From positions 1-39,561 of the forward strand of contig JAISRB010000132.1 in NCBI GenBank assembly GCA_031273825.1: a DNA stretch of 39,561 nt, read 5' to 3'. Shown here piece after piece: positions 16,002 to 23,160 of the stretch. Under the pieces are notes generated by a model. It did no database searches and had not been told where the DNA came from. It saw only the letters and a list, made by a program, of their open reading frames with translations. This DNA comes from Clostridiales bacterium. GTDB taxonomy: Bacteria > Bacillota > Clostridia > Christensenellales > JAISNN01. Positions within the stretch are counted from its first letter, which is position 1. Each line of letters begins with the position of its first letter. The translations under genes were made by a program, and so were the position numbers.

Positions 16002-17189
16002 CTAAATATCCGAATTTGCGACGGCGGTTTCGAGTTTTTTGAGGGCTTTTTCGACGGTTGAGCGCGGACAGCCGAAGTTGAGACGTTGAAAGCCCTCGCC
16101 CTCCTTGCCGAAAATCGAACCGGAATCAAGCCAAAGGCCGGCTTTGTTGATTATAAAGTCGTTCAATTCGGGTTGCGCGAGACCGAGGGCGCGCATGTCG
16201 AGCCACGCGAGATAGGTTCCCTGAGGGCGGGCGACCTTGATCGCCGGTATATTGCGCCCGATATAGTCGCAAATAAACGCGGCGTTGCCGTCGAGATACG
16301 ATACGAGCTGTCCGAGCCAGTCAAAGCCGTATTTATATGCGGCGTGCGCCGCCGTTATGCCGCAGGTATTGAGCTGACTGTAGCCCGCTTTTGCGACCTC
16401 TGCGCGGAATTTTTCGCGGAGCTTAGCGTCGCATATTATTATGTCGCTAAATTGCAGTCCCGCGATATTAAAGGTCTTTGCGGGCGACGTGCATATTATG
16501 CTGTTGGCGGCAAAGTCGCTTTTGACGTGCGCAAACGGAATGTGCTTGCCGCCCTCATAGACAAAATCGGAGTGAATTTCGTCGGATACGACGGTTACGC
16601 CGTGTTTTATGCAAATATCGCCGAGACGCGTCAGCTCCTCCTTAGAAAAAACGCGTCCGACGGGGTTGTGCGGACTGCAGAGAATAAAAAGCTTCGCGCC
16701 GCTCCTTTTGATTTTGGTTTCAAAATCGTCAAAATCTATGCGGTAAACGCCGTCGTCTCCGCGAACGAGTGGATTGGTTACGAGAGTCCTGCCGTTTAGC
16801 CCGACGACCTCGCTAAAGGGATAATATACCGGCGGCTGAATTATCACCGCGTCGCCCTCTTTTGTGTACGCCCTGACGGCGGCGGCGAGCGCAAAGACTA
16901 TGCCGGGCGTGTTGACGACGGCGGCGGGGTCGGGCTTCCAGCCGAAGCGTCGGTTCAGGCTGTCGGTCAAAACGTCATAATATTCGTCATAAGGCTCGCT
17001 GTAGCCGAATATACCGTGCTCCGCGGTTTTTTTGAGCGCGTCTATGACCTCGTCGGGAGCCTTAAAATCCATGTCGGCGACCCACATAGGAATAAGCCCG
17101 CCGGGTCTGCCGCGCCGCTCCGCAAAGTCGAATTTTAGCGAATTGGTACATCGTCTGTCTATTATTTCGTCAAAGTTATATTTTTTCAT
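16002..17189 (-). CDS. PatB/MalY-type PLP-dependent cystathionine beta-lyase
   Basis: This is a 395-residue fold-type I aminotransferase-like enzyme. The N-terminus MKKYNFDEIIDRRCTNSLKF with PMWVADMDF is diagnostic of the MalY/PatB C-S lyase group. The PLP lysine is in TSPAKTFNIAGLQ, and the phosphate and carboxylate sites are in SPHNPVGRVFSKEEL and GCPRS. The family splits cystathionine to homocysteine, pyruvate and ammonia, or cysteine to sulfide. It lies directly downstream of a cystathionine synthase/lyase gene (62-base gap), so the pair can convert an activated homoserine and cysteine to homocysteine. Its ribosome site is weak (AAGAGAAA). Confidence 0.88.
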   Translation of the reverse strand: MKKYNFDEIIDRRCTNSLKFDFAERRGRPGGLIPMWVADMDFKAPDEVIDALKKTAEHGIFGYSEPYDEYYDVLTDSLNRRFGWKPDPAAVVNTPGIVFALAAAVRAYTKEGDAVIIQPPVYYPFSEVVGLNGRTLVTNPLVRGDDGVYRIDFDDFETKIKRSGAKLFILCSPHNPVGRVFSKEELTRLGDICIKHGVTVVSDEIHSDFVYEGGKHIPFAHVKSDFAANSIICTSPAKTFNIAGLQFSDIIICDAKLREKFRAEVAKAGYSQLNTCGITAAHAAYKYGFDWLGQLVSYLDGNAAFICDYIGRNIPAIKVARPQGTYLAWLDMRALGLAQPELNDFIINKAGLWLDSGSIFGKEGEGFQRLNFGCPRSTVEKALKKLETAVANSDI

Positions 17190-17251
17190 GGCGTTTTTCT
17201 CTTTATTTTTTTCTCGCAGCTTTATTTTTTTTCTTGCGGTTTTATTTTTTT

Positions 17252-18394
17252 TTACCGGCCGAGCGCGGCCGCCAAATCTTCTATCAGGTCGCCGGCGTTT
17301 TCTATGCCGACGGAGAGGCGCAGCAGCCTGTCGTTTATGCCGCGCGCGTCGCGCTCGTTTTTTGGCACGTCGGCGTGGGTCTGCACCGCCGGATAGGTGA
17401 CGAGCGTCTCCGCGCCGCCGAGGCTTTCGGCAAAGGCTATCAGCTTGACGCCGCCGAGAACGCGCTCTACGGTTTCAACGCTGTCGACCTCAAAGGATAT
17501 CATACAGCCAAAGCCCTCCGCCTGTCTTTTGAGAATCTCATAGCCGCCGTTAGACTCTAAGCCGGCGTAATAGACCTTTTTTACGCGCGGGTGAGCCGAC
17601 AAAAATTTTGCGATTTCAAAGGCGTTTTGCTGTCCGCGCTCCATTCTCAGGCCGAGGGTTTTGATTCCGCGCAAGACCAAAAAGCTGTCAAAGGGCGACA
17701 GGCACGCGCCGGTCGTCTTTTCGACGGTTATAAATTTTTCGGCAAGCTCCGCCGTCGCGGACGCCAAAAAGCCCGCCAGGGTGTCGTTGTGTCCGCACAA
17801 AAACTTTGTGCCGCTGTGAACGACGATATCCGCGCCGAGCGAAAGCGGCTTAAAAAAATACGGGGTCAAAAAGGTGTTGTCTACGATAGTCAATATTCCG
17901 AGAGGCTTTGCGATTTTTGCGATAGCCTCCACGTCCGAGACGAGCATCATCGGGTTTGTCGGGGTTTCGATAAAGACGGCGCGGGTATTCGGCTTTATGG
18001 CCGCCCTCACCGCGTCGAGGTCGGAGGTGTCGGCAAAATCTACGGTCAGACCGTTTTTTTGCGATATGTTGCGAAAGAGCCTTATAGCTCCGCCGTAGAG
18101 GTCGTGAGACGCGACGATTCCGTCGCCCGGCGAAAAAATTTCGCAAAGCGCGGATATAGCCGCCATTCCCGTCGAAAACGCGGACGCGCCCGCGCCGCCC
18201 TCGAGCGCGGCGACGGTTTTTTCGACGGCCAGCCTCGTCGGGTTGCTCAGCCGGGAGTAGTCAAAGCCGGTGCTTTTGTTTAGCCCCTTGTGCTTAAAGG
18301 TCGCGCTTTGATATATAGGAACGCAGACCGCCCCCGTCGGGTCGTCAAAGCCGTAATCGCCCGCGCCGTGCACGCAAACCGTTTCTTTTTTCAT
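17252..18394 (-). CDS. metB: Cystathionine gamma-synthase/gamma-lyase family enzyme
   Basis: This is a PLP enzyme of the Cys/Met metabolism family, 380 residues from the ATG at 18394. That ATG has GAGGAGAGG at good spacing; the track start at 18400 is a TTG with no site. Seen in the sequence are YSRLSNPTRLAVEKTVAALE, STGMAAISALCE and the PLP lysine in VVHSGTKFLCGHNDTLAGF, followed by TNPMMLVSDVEAI before it. Synthase and gamma-lyase are hard to tell apart by motif alone. The PatB-type beta-lyase downstream favours a synthase (MetB) role in making methionine. The promoter lies about 95 bases upstream with a terminator-like hairpin in the leader. Confidence 0.8.
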   Translation of the reverse strand: MKKETVCVHGAGDYGFDDPTGAVCVPIYQSATFKHKGLNKSTGFDYSRLSNPTRLAVEKTVAALEGGAGASAFSTGMAAISALCEIFSPGDGIVASHDLYGGAIRLFRNISQKNGLTVDFADTSDLDAVRAAIKPNTRAVFIETPTNPMMLVSDVEAIAKIAKPLGILTIVDNTFLTPYFFKPLSLGADIVVHSGTKFLCGHNDTLAGFLASATAELAEKFITVEKTTGACLSPFDSFLVLRGIKTLGLRMERGQQNAFEIAKFLSAHPRVKKVYYAGLESNGGYEILKRQAEGFGCMISFEVDSVETVERVLGGVKLIAFAESLGGAETLVTYPAVQTHADVPKNERDARGINDRLLRLSVGIENAGDLIEDLAAALGR

Positions 18395-18417
18395 AAACAA
18401 TGCCTCTCCTCTTTAGG

Positions 18418-18445
18418 AAAAAAACGCTAAGGCAACGCCTCCGCG
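18418..18445 (-). terminator. Terminator-like hairpin in the metB leader
   Basis: On the minus strand CGCGGAGGC pairs with GCCTTAGCG (one mismatch, one wobble) around GTT and is followed by seven T residues, 24 bases before the ATG. An alternative fold joins AGGGCAA (18473-18479) to TTGCCTT (18429-18435) and CCGCG to CGCGG. This would be an attenuator layout. No SAM or T-box riboswitch sequence is visible. Confidence 0.5.
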
Positions 18446-18494
18446 GTTATCGTCAGTCAAAATCGCGGTGCATTGCCCTAAAAAGCATATATAA

Positions 18495-18523
18495 ATAGTA
18501 ACATATTCGCTTTAATGTGTCAA
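18495..18523 (-). promoter_or_regulatory. Promoter of the metB unit
   Basis: On the minus strand TTGACA and TACTAT are spaced by 17 bases. It gives a leader of about 95 bases that contains the hairpin at 18418-18445. Confidence 0.8.
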
Positions 18524-18584
18524 GCAAATTTCGGCAGGGCGAACGCATGAAAAGGCGTTTATTTTTGCGGACAAAAGCACGCCC

Positions 18585-18623
18585 AAAAAGCCCGCTCCGT
18601 TTTTAAGCGGGGGCGGGCTTTTT
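18585..18623. terminator. Intrinsic terminator, probably bidirectional
   Basis: AAAAAGCCCGC pairs with GCGGGCTTTTT. It sits just past the stop of the minus-strand gene 18650..19309. Confidence 0.8.
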
Positions 18624-18649
18624 GCCGTTTTTTCTTTATTAAGGCCGTA

Positions 18650-19309
18650 TTAAGGCCGTCTGACGGTGCTCGAAGGAAACAGCGGCAGGTCAAACGCTCC
18701 CGTGCAGACCTCCTCGTTAAACTCCTGGCAAGGCGGAATAAAGCAATAGCCGTATGACGGCACAAGCAGCTCCACCTCGATGACGACCTTTGTGATGATA
18801 GTCATGCAAGCCGTGACGTTAAAGGTATTCGAGCCGATATACGAGCCTTCCGGGCAGTTGCAGTTGACGACGGTGTCGATTTCAAAGGGCATAATCGACG
18901 GCTCGGGTATAAACAAAATGATGTCGGCCGACACCGTCAGGTCGGCGGTTCCGGTATACCGCGTATTCGTCGCGTCAAAAAATATGACGTTGAGCGGCGC
19001 GGTCACGTTAAACCTACAGCGCGAGCAGCCCTTGCCCTCGGGCAGCGGCTCGATTATCAAATCCGAAAGGGTTCCGATATATGTAGAGCTTGCCGCGCTG
19101 ACAAATCTAAACGGCTCTACGGGTATAGAGGTCGTCGGCGAAAAGGAAGTAATGACAATATTTTCGTTTTCGAGAGTTTCTTGTCTTATGCAAGCGTCAA
19201 AGACCTTCTTTACCTGAATGCAGACGCGCTCGTTGAGGCCGCCCAAAGGGTTTCCGTTTATAGGGCCGGGCGTCCTTTCGGGACGCGGATTGTTATTTAA
19301 AAAAGACAT
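18650..19309 (-). CDS. Conserved clostridial protein, possible spore-coat component
   Basis: The ORF track starts at 19402, but a perfect GGAGGTGA sits before the ATG at 19309, giving 219 residues. The sequence starts with a Pro/Asn-rich segment, then LNERVCIQVKKVFDACIRQE, several beta-rich segments, and a conserved end ELLVPSYGYCFIPPCQEF followed by CTGAFDLPLFPS. I have a general memory of similar proteins in sporulating Clostridia but cannot name a family. It has eight or more cysteines, no signal peptide and no membrane helix. The upstream promoter resembles the sporulation sigma-K consensus, which supports a mother-cell coat role. A terminator follows at 18585. Confidence 0.75.
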   Translation of the reverse strand: MSFLNNNPRPERTPGPINGNPLGGLNERVCIQVKKVFDACIRQETLENENIVITSFSPTTSIPVEPFRFVSAASSTYIGTLSDLIIEPLPEGKGCSRCRFNVTAPLNVIFFDATNTRYTGTADLTVSADIILFIPEPSIMPFEIDTVVNCNCPEGSYIGSNTFNVTACMTIITKVVIEVELLVPSYGYCFIPPCQEFNEEVCTGAFDLPLFPSSTVRRP

Positions 19310-19346
19310 AAAAAAGTCACCTCCGTTTTTCTTATAAAAACTACTA

Positions 19347-19374
19347 TAGTATATGATAACTAAGAGGAAATAGT
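19347..19374 (-). promoter_or_regulatory. Sigma-K-like sporulation promoter
   Basis: On the minus strand AC and CATATACTA are 17 bases apart, matching the sigma-K pattern (AC and CATANNNTA). No TTGACA-like -35 box is present at vegetative spacing. The predicted start lies about 30 bases before the ATG at 19309. Confidence 0.5.
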
Positions 19375-19380
19375 GATAGC

Positions 19381-19412
19381 CGCAAACGCTTGCGCAAAAC
19401 AAAAAAATGTGC
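19381..19412. repeat. Hairpin repeat, copy 1
   Basis: This 32-base stretch (CGCAAACGCTTGCGCAAAAC and onward) is identical to 20676..20707. Its core GCGCA/TGTGC can form a small hairpin. It is followed in both copies by TATAT(G/A)CTCGTGAGTA. A separate perfect hairpin AACGCAT/ATGCGTT lies at 19446-19463. Confidence 0.8.
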
Positions 19413-19496
19413 GTCTATATGCTCGTGAGTATATAATGCGGGGTGAACGCATTTTTATGCGTTTGCCACGGATAACGGTATAATTGCCTAAACAAC

Positions 19497-19525
19497 TTGC
19501 TAAAGGGTAAATTTTGTGATATAAT
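19497..19525 (+). promoter_or_regulatory. Promoter cassette, copy 1 (DUF1016 gene)
   Basis: TTGCTA and TATAAT are spaced by 17 bases. The whole 33-base stretch from CAACTTGC to TATAAT is repeated almost exactly before two AbrB genes (22369 and 23102), including the spacer, which normal promoters do not conserve. Confidence 0.85.
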
Positions 19526-19556
19526 TGCGATATTCTGATTTTGAGGAGAAAAAATT

Positions 19557-20648
19557 GTGGCAAAGGAAAACCGATTAATCTCGGGCGGCGATATATCATC
19601 GTTTGAAAAAACGCTTGTGACGGAGGTTTCGGCGATTATAGAAAAAAGCAAGCGCGAAATTTATAGCCGGGCGAATAGTTGCGTTGTTGTTATGTTTTGG
19701 GAGGTCGGGCGGCACATAAACCGGTCGGTTTTGCAAGACAAGCGCGCCGAATACGGCAAGCAAATTGTCGCGACGGTGTCGCGACAATTGGCTGAACGTT
19801 ACGGCGCAAGCTTTGAGGAAAAAAATCTCAGGAGGATGTTGCAATTTGCCGAACAATTTGTCGATTCTAAAATTGTCGCCGCGCTGTCGCGACAATTGAG
19901 CTGGTCGCATATACGCGAGCTGCTTCCGTTAAAATCGATTGAGGCGCAGCTGTTTTATGCCGACGAAAGCGCAAACAGACAGTTGAGCGTGCGCGGACTA
20001 AGGCGGCTGATAGCGCGAAAAAGCTTTGAACGCGGAGAAATAGCCGACGCCCGGCTTTCGGACGATACCATGCTTCCCTTTAACGCCTTTAAAGACCCCT
20101 ATTTATTTGACATTTTGGGGTTGCACGGCGAGTTTGCCGAGGCCGATTTAGAAAGCGCGATTATTCACGAGTTAGAAAAATTTATTCTTGAATTCGGCAA
20201 AGGTTTTACCTTTGTGGAGAGGCAAAAGCGCATGATAATCGACGGCGACGACTTTCACTTAGACCTGCTGTTTTATCACAGAATGCTCAAAAGACTTGTC
20301 GCCGTCGAGTTGAAAGTCGGAAAGTTTGACGCAAAATATAAAGGCCAAATGGAGCTTTATTTAAAATGGCTTGACCGATATGAGCGGCAAGAGGGCGAAG
20401 GCGCGCCTATCGGCTTGATACTTTGCGCCGAGACAAAACGCGAACAAATCGAACTGCTCGAACTTGATAAAGCCGGAATCGCCGTCGCCGAATATTGGAC
20501 GGCGTTGCCGCCCAAAAAACAGTTTGAGGAAAAAATTCACGAAATCCTTGCCGAGGCAAGGGAGCGGTTGGAGCGAAAAAAGAATTTTCCCGCGCCTACG
20601 GTAAAAAGACAAATAGAAACCTTTATAGAACCCGAGGACGACGAATAG
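19557..20648 (+). CDS. DUF1016/YhcG-type PDDEXK nuclease
   Basis: This 363-residue protein starts at GTG with GAGGAG eight bases before it. The N-terminal DUF1016 domain (residues 20-150) includes MFWEVGRHI, FEEKNLRRMLQFAEQF and LSRQLSWSHIRELL. The C-terminal part has a PDDEXK-type nuclease core, with Asp236 in DDFHLDLLFYHR and Glu251/Lys253 in VAVELKVGKF, then YKGQMELYLKWLD. The family is common in accessory islands. Its biological role is not settled; defence or mobile-element functions are proposed for PDDEXK relatives. It is flanked by two copies of a hairpin repeat and read from a promoter cassette shared with a toxin-antitoxin pair. An 11-bp inverted repeat (ATTGTCGCGAC/GTCGCGACAAT) lies within the gene. 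Confidence 0.9.
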   Translation: MAKENRLISGGDISSFEKTLVTEVSAIIEKSKREIYSRANSCVVVMFWEVGRHINRSVLQDKRAEYGKQIVATVSRQLAERYGASFEEKNLRRMLQFAEQFVDSKIVAALSRQLSWSHIRELLPLKSIEAQLFYADESANRQLSVRGLRRLIARKSFERGEIADARLSDDTMLPFNAFKDPYLFDILGLHGEFAEADLESAIIHELEKFILEFGKGFTFVERQKRMIIDGDDFHLDLLFYHRMLKRLVAVELKVGKFDAKYKGQMELYLKWLDRYERQEGEGAPIGLILCAETKREQIELLELDKAGIAVAEYWTALPPKKQFEEKIHEILAEARERLERKKNFPAPTVKRQIETFIEPEDDE

Positions 20649-20675
20649 TCATGCCGCCCATAGCGCTTAACCCGC

Positions 20676-20707
20676 CGCAAACGCTTGCGCAAAACAAAAA
20701 AATGTGC
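20676..20707. repeat. Hairpin repeat, copy 2
   Basis: It is identical to 19381..19412 over 32 bases and followed by TATATACTCGTGAGTA. The next 25 bases hold another ACTC...GAGT-like palindrome (ACTCATAAGT). It occupies the gap between the DUF1016 gene and the ATPase gene. Confidence 0.8.
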
Positions 20708-20749
20708 TATTATATACTCGTGAGTAAATAACTCATAAGTATATAAGCA

Positions 20750-22183
20750 ATGGAGATATCGGCGGATATGGATAATTTATTTTTTTCACAAGGGAGAAAG
20801 CGCGAGCTGACGGCCATGGAGAGGTCGTTCAACCGGCCGGGCTTTAAGTTTGCGGTGATATACGGGCGGCGGCGCGTCGGCAAGACGAGCCTTATCGCCG
20901 AATTCATTCGCGAGGGAAACAAAAAAGCTATATATTATATGGCGACGGAGCAAAACGACGGGGCGAACCTAAAAGATTTTTCGGAGGCGGTGTTTGAGCT
21001 TTATCCGTCGGGGAGGGCTATCGCCGACGGCTTTTTGACGTGGGACAAGGCTTTTGAATATATCGCGGCGCAAGCGGCCGGTGAAAATATCGTCGTGGCT
21101 ATCGACGAATTCCCTTATCTTGCGGGAGCAAACAAGGCTATTTCGTCGATATTGCAAAGACGCATAGATTTGACGCTTTCTAAGACTAATATAATGCTGA
21201 TTCTTTGCGGCTCGAGCATGAGCTTTATGGAAAATCAGGTGTTAGGCTACAAAAGCCCGCTATACGGCAGGCGCAGCGAGCAATACAAGATAACTCCGCT
21301 TGATTATTATGACAGCGCGGAATTTTTTGCCGGCGCGGCGGTTGAGCAAAAGCTTATAGGCTACGCGGTTACGGGCGGCATACCGCAATATCTCAACATT
21401 ATCGGGAGATATAAGACCGTAACGGAGGGAATACGCGAGAGCTTCTTTGACAAATTCGGAAGCTTATATGAGGAGCCGCAAAACCTTTTAAAACAAGAGC
21501 TGCGCGAGCCGGCCGTTTATAACACTATTATCGCGTCGATTGCAAACGGAGCGTCAAAGCTCAACGAGATAGCGACAAAAAGCGGCGAGGATAATTCTAA
21601 ATGCGGCAAATATATCAAAGGCCTCATAAGCCTCGGAATTATCGAAAAGGAAACGCCTATAGGAACGGCTAAGGGTCGAAACGGCGTTTATCGGCTCAAA
21701 GACAATATGTATAGATTTTGGTATAGATTTGTGCCGGAAAATTTAAGCAACATCGAGAGCGGAAAATCCGAGCACGTCTATGACAAAAAGGTCGCTCCGT
21801 TTTTGCCGGAGTATATGGGGCATATTTTTGAGGACGTATGCAAGCAATATATGATACGTCAAAACGCAAACGGGAGTCTGCCTTTCGTCTTTGACGCTAT
21901 AGGCAGATGGTGGGGCAACAACCCCGTGCTAAAGCGTGAGGAGGAGATAGATTTGGTTGCGGTTAGCAAGGATGCGGCTATATTCGGCGAATGCAAATGG
22001 CGCAACGAAAAAGCCGGAGTAGAAATTCTCGACGACCTCAAACGCAAGGCCGTGCTATTCAAAGCGCAAAACGCCTATTATTACATTTTTTCAAAATCGG
22101 GCTTTAGCGACGCTCTAAAGGCAAGCGCCTCAAAAGACGGCGGCATAAGCTTAATAGGGCTGAACGACCTCTTTAATAGTTAA
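20750..22183 (+). CDS. AAA ATPase with DUF234-type C-terminal nuclease-like domain
   Basis: A 477-residue protein of the archaeal-type ATPase group. Walker A is GRRRVGKTSL (residues 39-48) and Walker B is VVAIDEFPYL (Asp119, Glu120). A winged-helix-like middle part follows (SIANGASKLNEIATKSGED). The C-terminus shows the DUF234 pattern with EEIDLVAVSKDAAIFGECKW, which has the spacing of a PDDEXK nuclease fold (Asp, Glu, Lys). The ATG at 20750 has no ribosome site. The in-frame ATG at 20768 follows GGAG by about 10 bases and may be the real start. It lies in the repeat-rich island. Function unknown; such proteins are often linked to mobile or toxin-like loci. Confidence 0.85.
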   Translation: MEISADMDNLFFSQGRKRELTAMERSFNRPGFKFAVIYGRRRVGKTSLIAEFIREGNKKAIYYMATEQNDGANLKDFSEAVFELYPSGRAIADGFLTWDKAFEYIAAQAAGENIVVAIDEFPYLAGANKAISSILQRRIDLTLSKTNIMLILCGSSMSFMENQVLGYKSPLYGRRSEQYKITPLDYYDSAEFFAGAAVEQKLIGYAVTGGIPQYLNIIGRYKTVTEGIRESFFDKFGSLYEEPQNLLKQELREPAVYNTIIASIANGASKLNEIATKSGEDNSKCGKYIKGLISLGIIEKETPIGTAKGRNGVYRLKDNMYRFWYRFVPENLSNIESGKSEHVYDKKVAPFLPEYMGHIFEDVCKQYMIRQNANGSLPFVFDAIGRWWGNNPVLKREEEIDLVAVSKDAAIFGECKWRNEKAGVEILDDLKRKAVLFKAQNAYYYIFSKSGFSDALKASASKDGGISLIGLNDLFNS

Positions 22184-22191
22184 AGGCGTGA

Positions 22192-22209
22192 GCGGATAGC
22201 TTAGCGACC
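22192..22209 (+). repeat. Left end of an 18-bp inverted repeat around the toxin-antitoxin block
   Basis: GCGGATAGCTTAGCGACC matches the reverse complement of 23846..23863 at 16 of 18 bases. The pair brackets about 1.67 kb containing both AbrB genes and the PIN genes. Confidence 0.6.
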
Positions 22210-22240
22210 GCCGCCGGGAATACGGCAAGCCAATTGTCGT

Positions 22241-22333
22241 CGCCCGCCGGTCACTAACCACAGCCGCCGCCACCGCACACTGCTCACCAAAACGGCGCAA
22301 AACAAAAATTTGTGCCAAGGTTTGGCATAGATT
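22241..22333 (+). repeat. Long direct repeat, copy A
   Basis: It runs from CGCCCGCCGGTCACTAACCA through GGCGCAAAACAAAAATTTGTGCC to TTTGGCATAGATT and is repeated with minor changes at 22809..22897. It contains a hairpin (GGCGCAAA/TTTGTGCC) and half of a TGCCAA/TTGGCA palindrome. Confidence 0.8.
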
Positions 22334-22356
22334 CCTCGGTTTGGCATAGCTTCCGC
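22319..22356 (+). repeat. Two tandem 19-bp units before promoter cassette 2
   Basis: Two adjacent copies of GGTTTGGCATAG(A/C)TTCC(T/G)C. The same tandem pair recurs 733 bases downstream at 23052..23089, in the same position before the third promoter cassette. Confidence 0.75.
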
Positions 22357-22368
22357 AAAAAAAACAAC

Positions 22369-22397
22369 TTGCTAAAGGGTAAATTTTGTGGTATAAT
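22369..22397 (+). promoter_or_regulatory. Promoter cassette, copy 2 (orphan antitoxin)
   Basis: TTGCTA and TATAAT are spaced by 17 bases. Sequence from 22319 to the start codon matches 23052..23161 almost base for base. Confidence 0.85.
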
Positions 22398-22427
22398 GTT
22401 AATACTATAATAAGGGAGGGGCGCAAC

Positions 22428-22682
22428 ATGCAAACGGCAAGAGTCACGCCGGACGGACAAATTAGATTGCCGGCCAATATACGAAAACTACTAAACATTA
22501 ACGACGGCGGAAGGGTCGCTATTACTCAAAGAGATAACTATATCATTATTGAGAACGCGAGCATTGCGGCAATAGACGAGGTAAGAAACGCCTATAAGGG
22601 AGCCGCCGAGGAGCTGGGAATAGAAACGGAGGAGGACATAGTAAACCTCGTAAAAGAATATAGGAAATCAAAGAATGTATAA
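22428..22682 (+). CDS. AbrB/MazE-type antitoxin, toxin partner decayed
   Basis: From the ATG at 22428 (GGGAGGGG before it) the protein is 84 residues. The track start at 22386 overlaps the promoter -10 box and is wrong. The N-terminus MQTARVTPDGQIRLPANIRKLL is a swapped-hairpin AbrB DNA-binding domain. The C-terminal half (residues 46-84) is helical and acidic and would normally bind a PIN toxin. The toxin frame that overlaps its end is only a 40-residue remnant, so this is an orphan antitoxin. It may still repress its own promoter or that of the second module. Confidence 0.85.
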   Translation: MQTARVTPDGQIRLPANIRKLLNINDGGRVAITQRDNYIIIENASIAAIDEVRNAYKGAAEELGIETEEDIVNLVKEYRKSKNV

Positions 22683-22797
22683 AAAACGCATTTTAGCTGA
22701 TATTTTAATTACAAGCGACAACGATTTTTTTGACCGAAAATATGACGATTTAGAGATTTTAAAGCCCGCCGACTTCATACAAAAACACATTTGCTAA
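22675..22797 (+). pseudogene. Remnant of a PIN-domain toxin
   Basis: This 40-residue frame overlaps the end of the antitoxin gene, as a PIN toxin start should. From residue 9 it reads ADILITSDNDFFDRKYDDLE, matching the C-terminal part of the intact PIN protein 23406..23807 (ADILITGDNDFFDHTYDGLE), and ends with PADFIQKH versus PADFLKRH. About 90 residues, including the first catalytic Asp, are missing, so an internal deletion inactivated the toxin. The ORF is too short for the ORF track. Confidence 0.85.
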
Positions 22798-22808
22798 ATA
22801 TCAACCGC

Positions 22809-22897
22809 CGCCCGCCGGTCACTAACCACAGCCGCCGCCGACCGCTGCTCACCAAAACGGCGCAAAACAAAAATTTGTGCCAAATTTGGCATAGATT
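22809..22897 (+). repeat. Long direct repeat, copy B
   Basis: The second copy of 22241..22333. It shares CGCCCGCCGGTCACTAACCA, the hairpin GGCGCAAAACAAAAATTTGTGCC and TTTGGCATAGATT, with a few internal length changes in the GC-rich middle. Just after it, 22937-22959 holds ACGGCG/CGTCGT around A6, a weak terminator candidate. Confidence 0.8.
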
Positions 22898-22961
22898 AGT
22901 TGCTATTAATCTAAAAAAACTGTATAATAATAAAAAAAACGGCGAAAAAACGTCGTTTTGA

Positions 22962-23067
22962 CGCAAAAAAGCATGTCAAAAGGGTTTTTCTATGCCAAAG
23001 TTTGGCATAGATTCCGCAAAAAAGCATGTCAAAAGGGTTTTTCTATGCCAAGGTTTGGCATAGCTTC
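22962..23067 (+). repeat. 53-bp tandem repeat (two units) with TGCCAAA palindromes
   Basis: Two units, 22962-23014 and 23015-23067, each read CGCAAAAAAGCATGTCAAAA and onward. Each contains the palindrome CTATGCCAA(A/G)GTTTGGCATAG; in unit 1 it is a perfect 10-bp inverted repeat around one G. This fills the space before the second toxin-antitoxin promoter and could be an operator. Confidence 0.8.
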
Positions 23068-23089
23068 CGCGGTTTGGCATAGCTTCCGC
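23052..23089 (+). repeat. Two tandem 19-bp units before promoter cassette 3
   Basis: Two identical copies of GGTTTGGCATAGCTTCCGC. They correspond to the pair at 22319..22356 with an offset of 733 bases. Confidence 0.75.
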
Positions 23090-23101
23090 AAAAAAAATAA
23101 C

Positions 23102-23130
23102 TTGCTAAAGGGTAAATTTTGTGGTATAAT
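23102..23130 (+). promoter_or_regulatory. Promoter cassette, copy 3 (AbrB-PIN module)
   Basis: TTGCTA and TATAAT are spaced by 17 bases. The sequence is the same as copy 2 from the -35 box through the ribosome site and the first five codons. Confidence 0.85.
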
Positions 23131-23160
23131 GTTAATACTATAATAAGGGAGGGGCGCAAC

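Noticed and set aside
18395-18494. SAM riboswitch or T-box in the metB leader
   Set aside because: No matching core sequences were seen. Only the alternative hairpins are supported.
22800-23100. CRISPR array
   Set aside because: Repeats are 53-bp tandem units without unique spacers and no cas genes are nearby. They are better read as palindromic operator-like repeats.
22958-23143. 61-residue ORF across the tandem repeats
   Set aside because: It only translates the 53-bp repeat units and runs through the promoter of the AbrB-PIN module.
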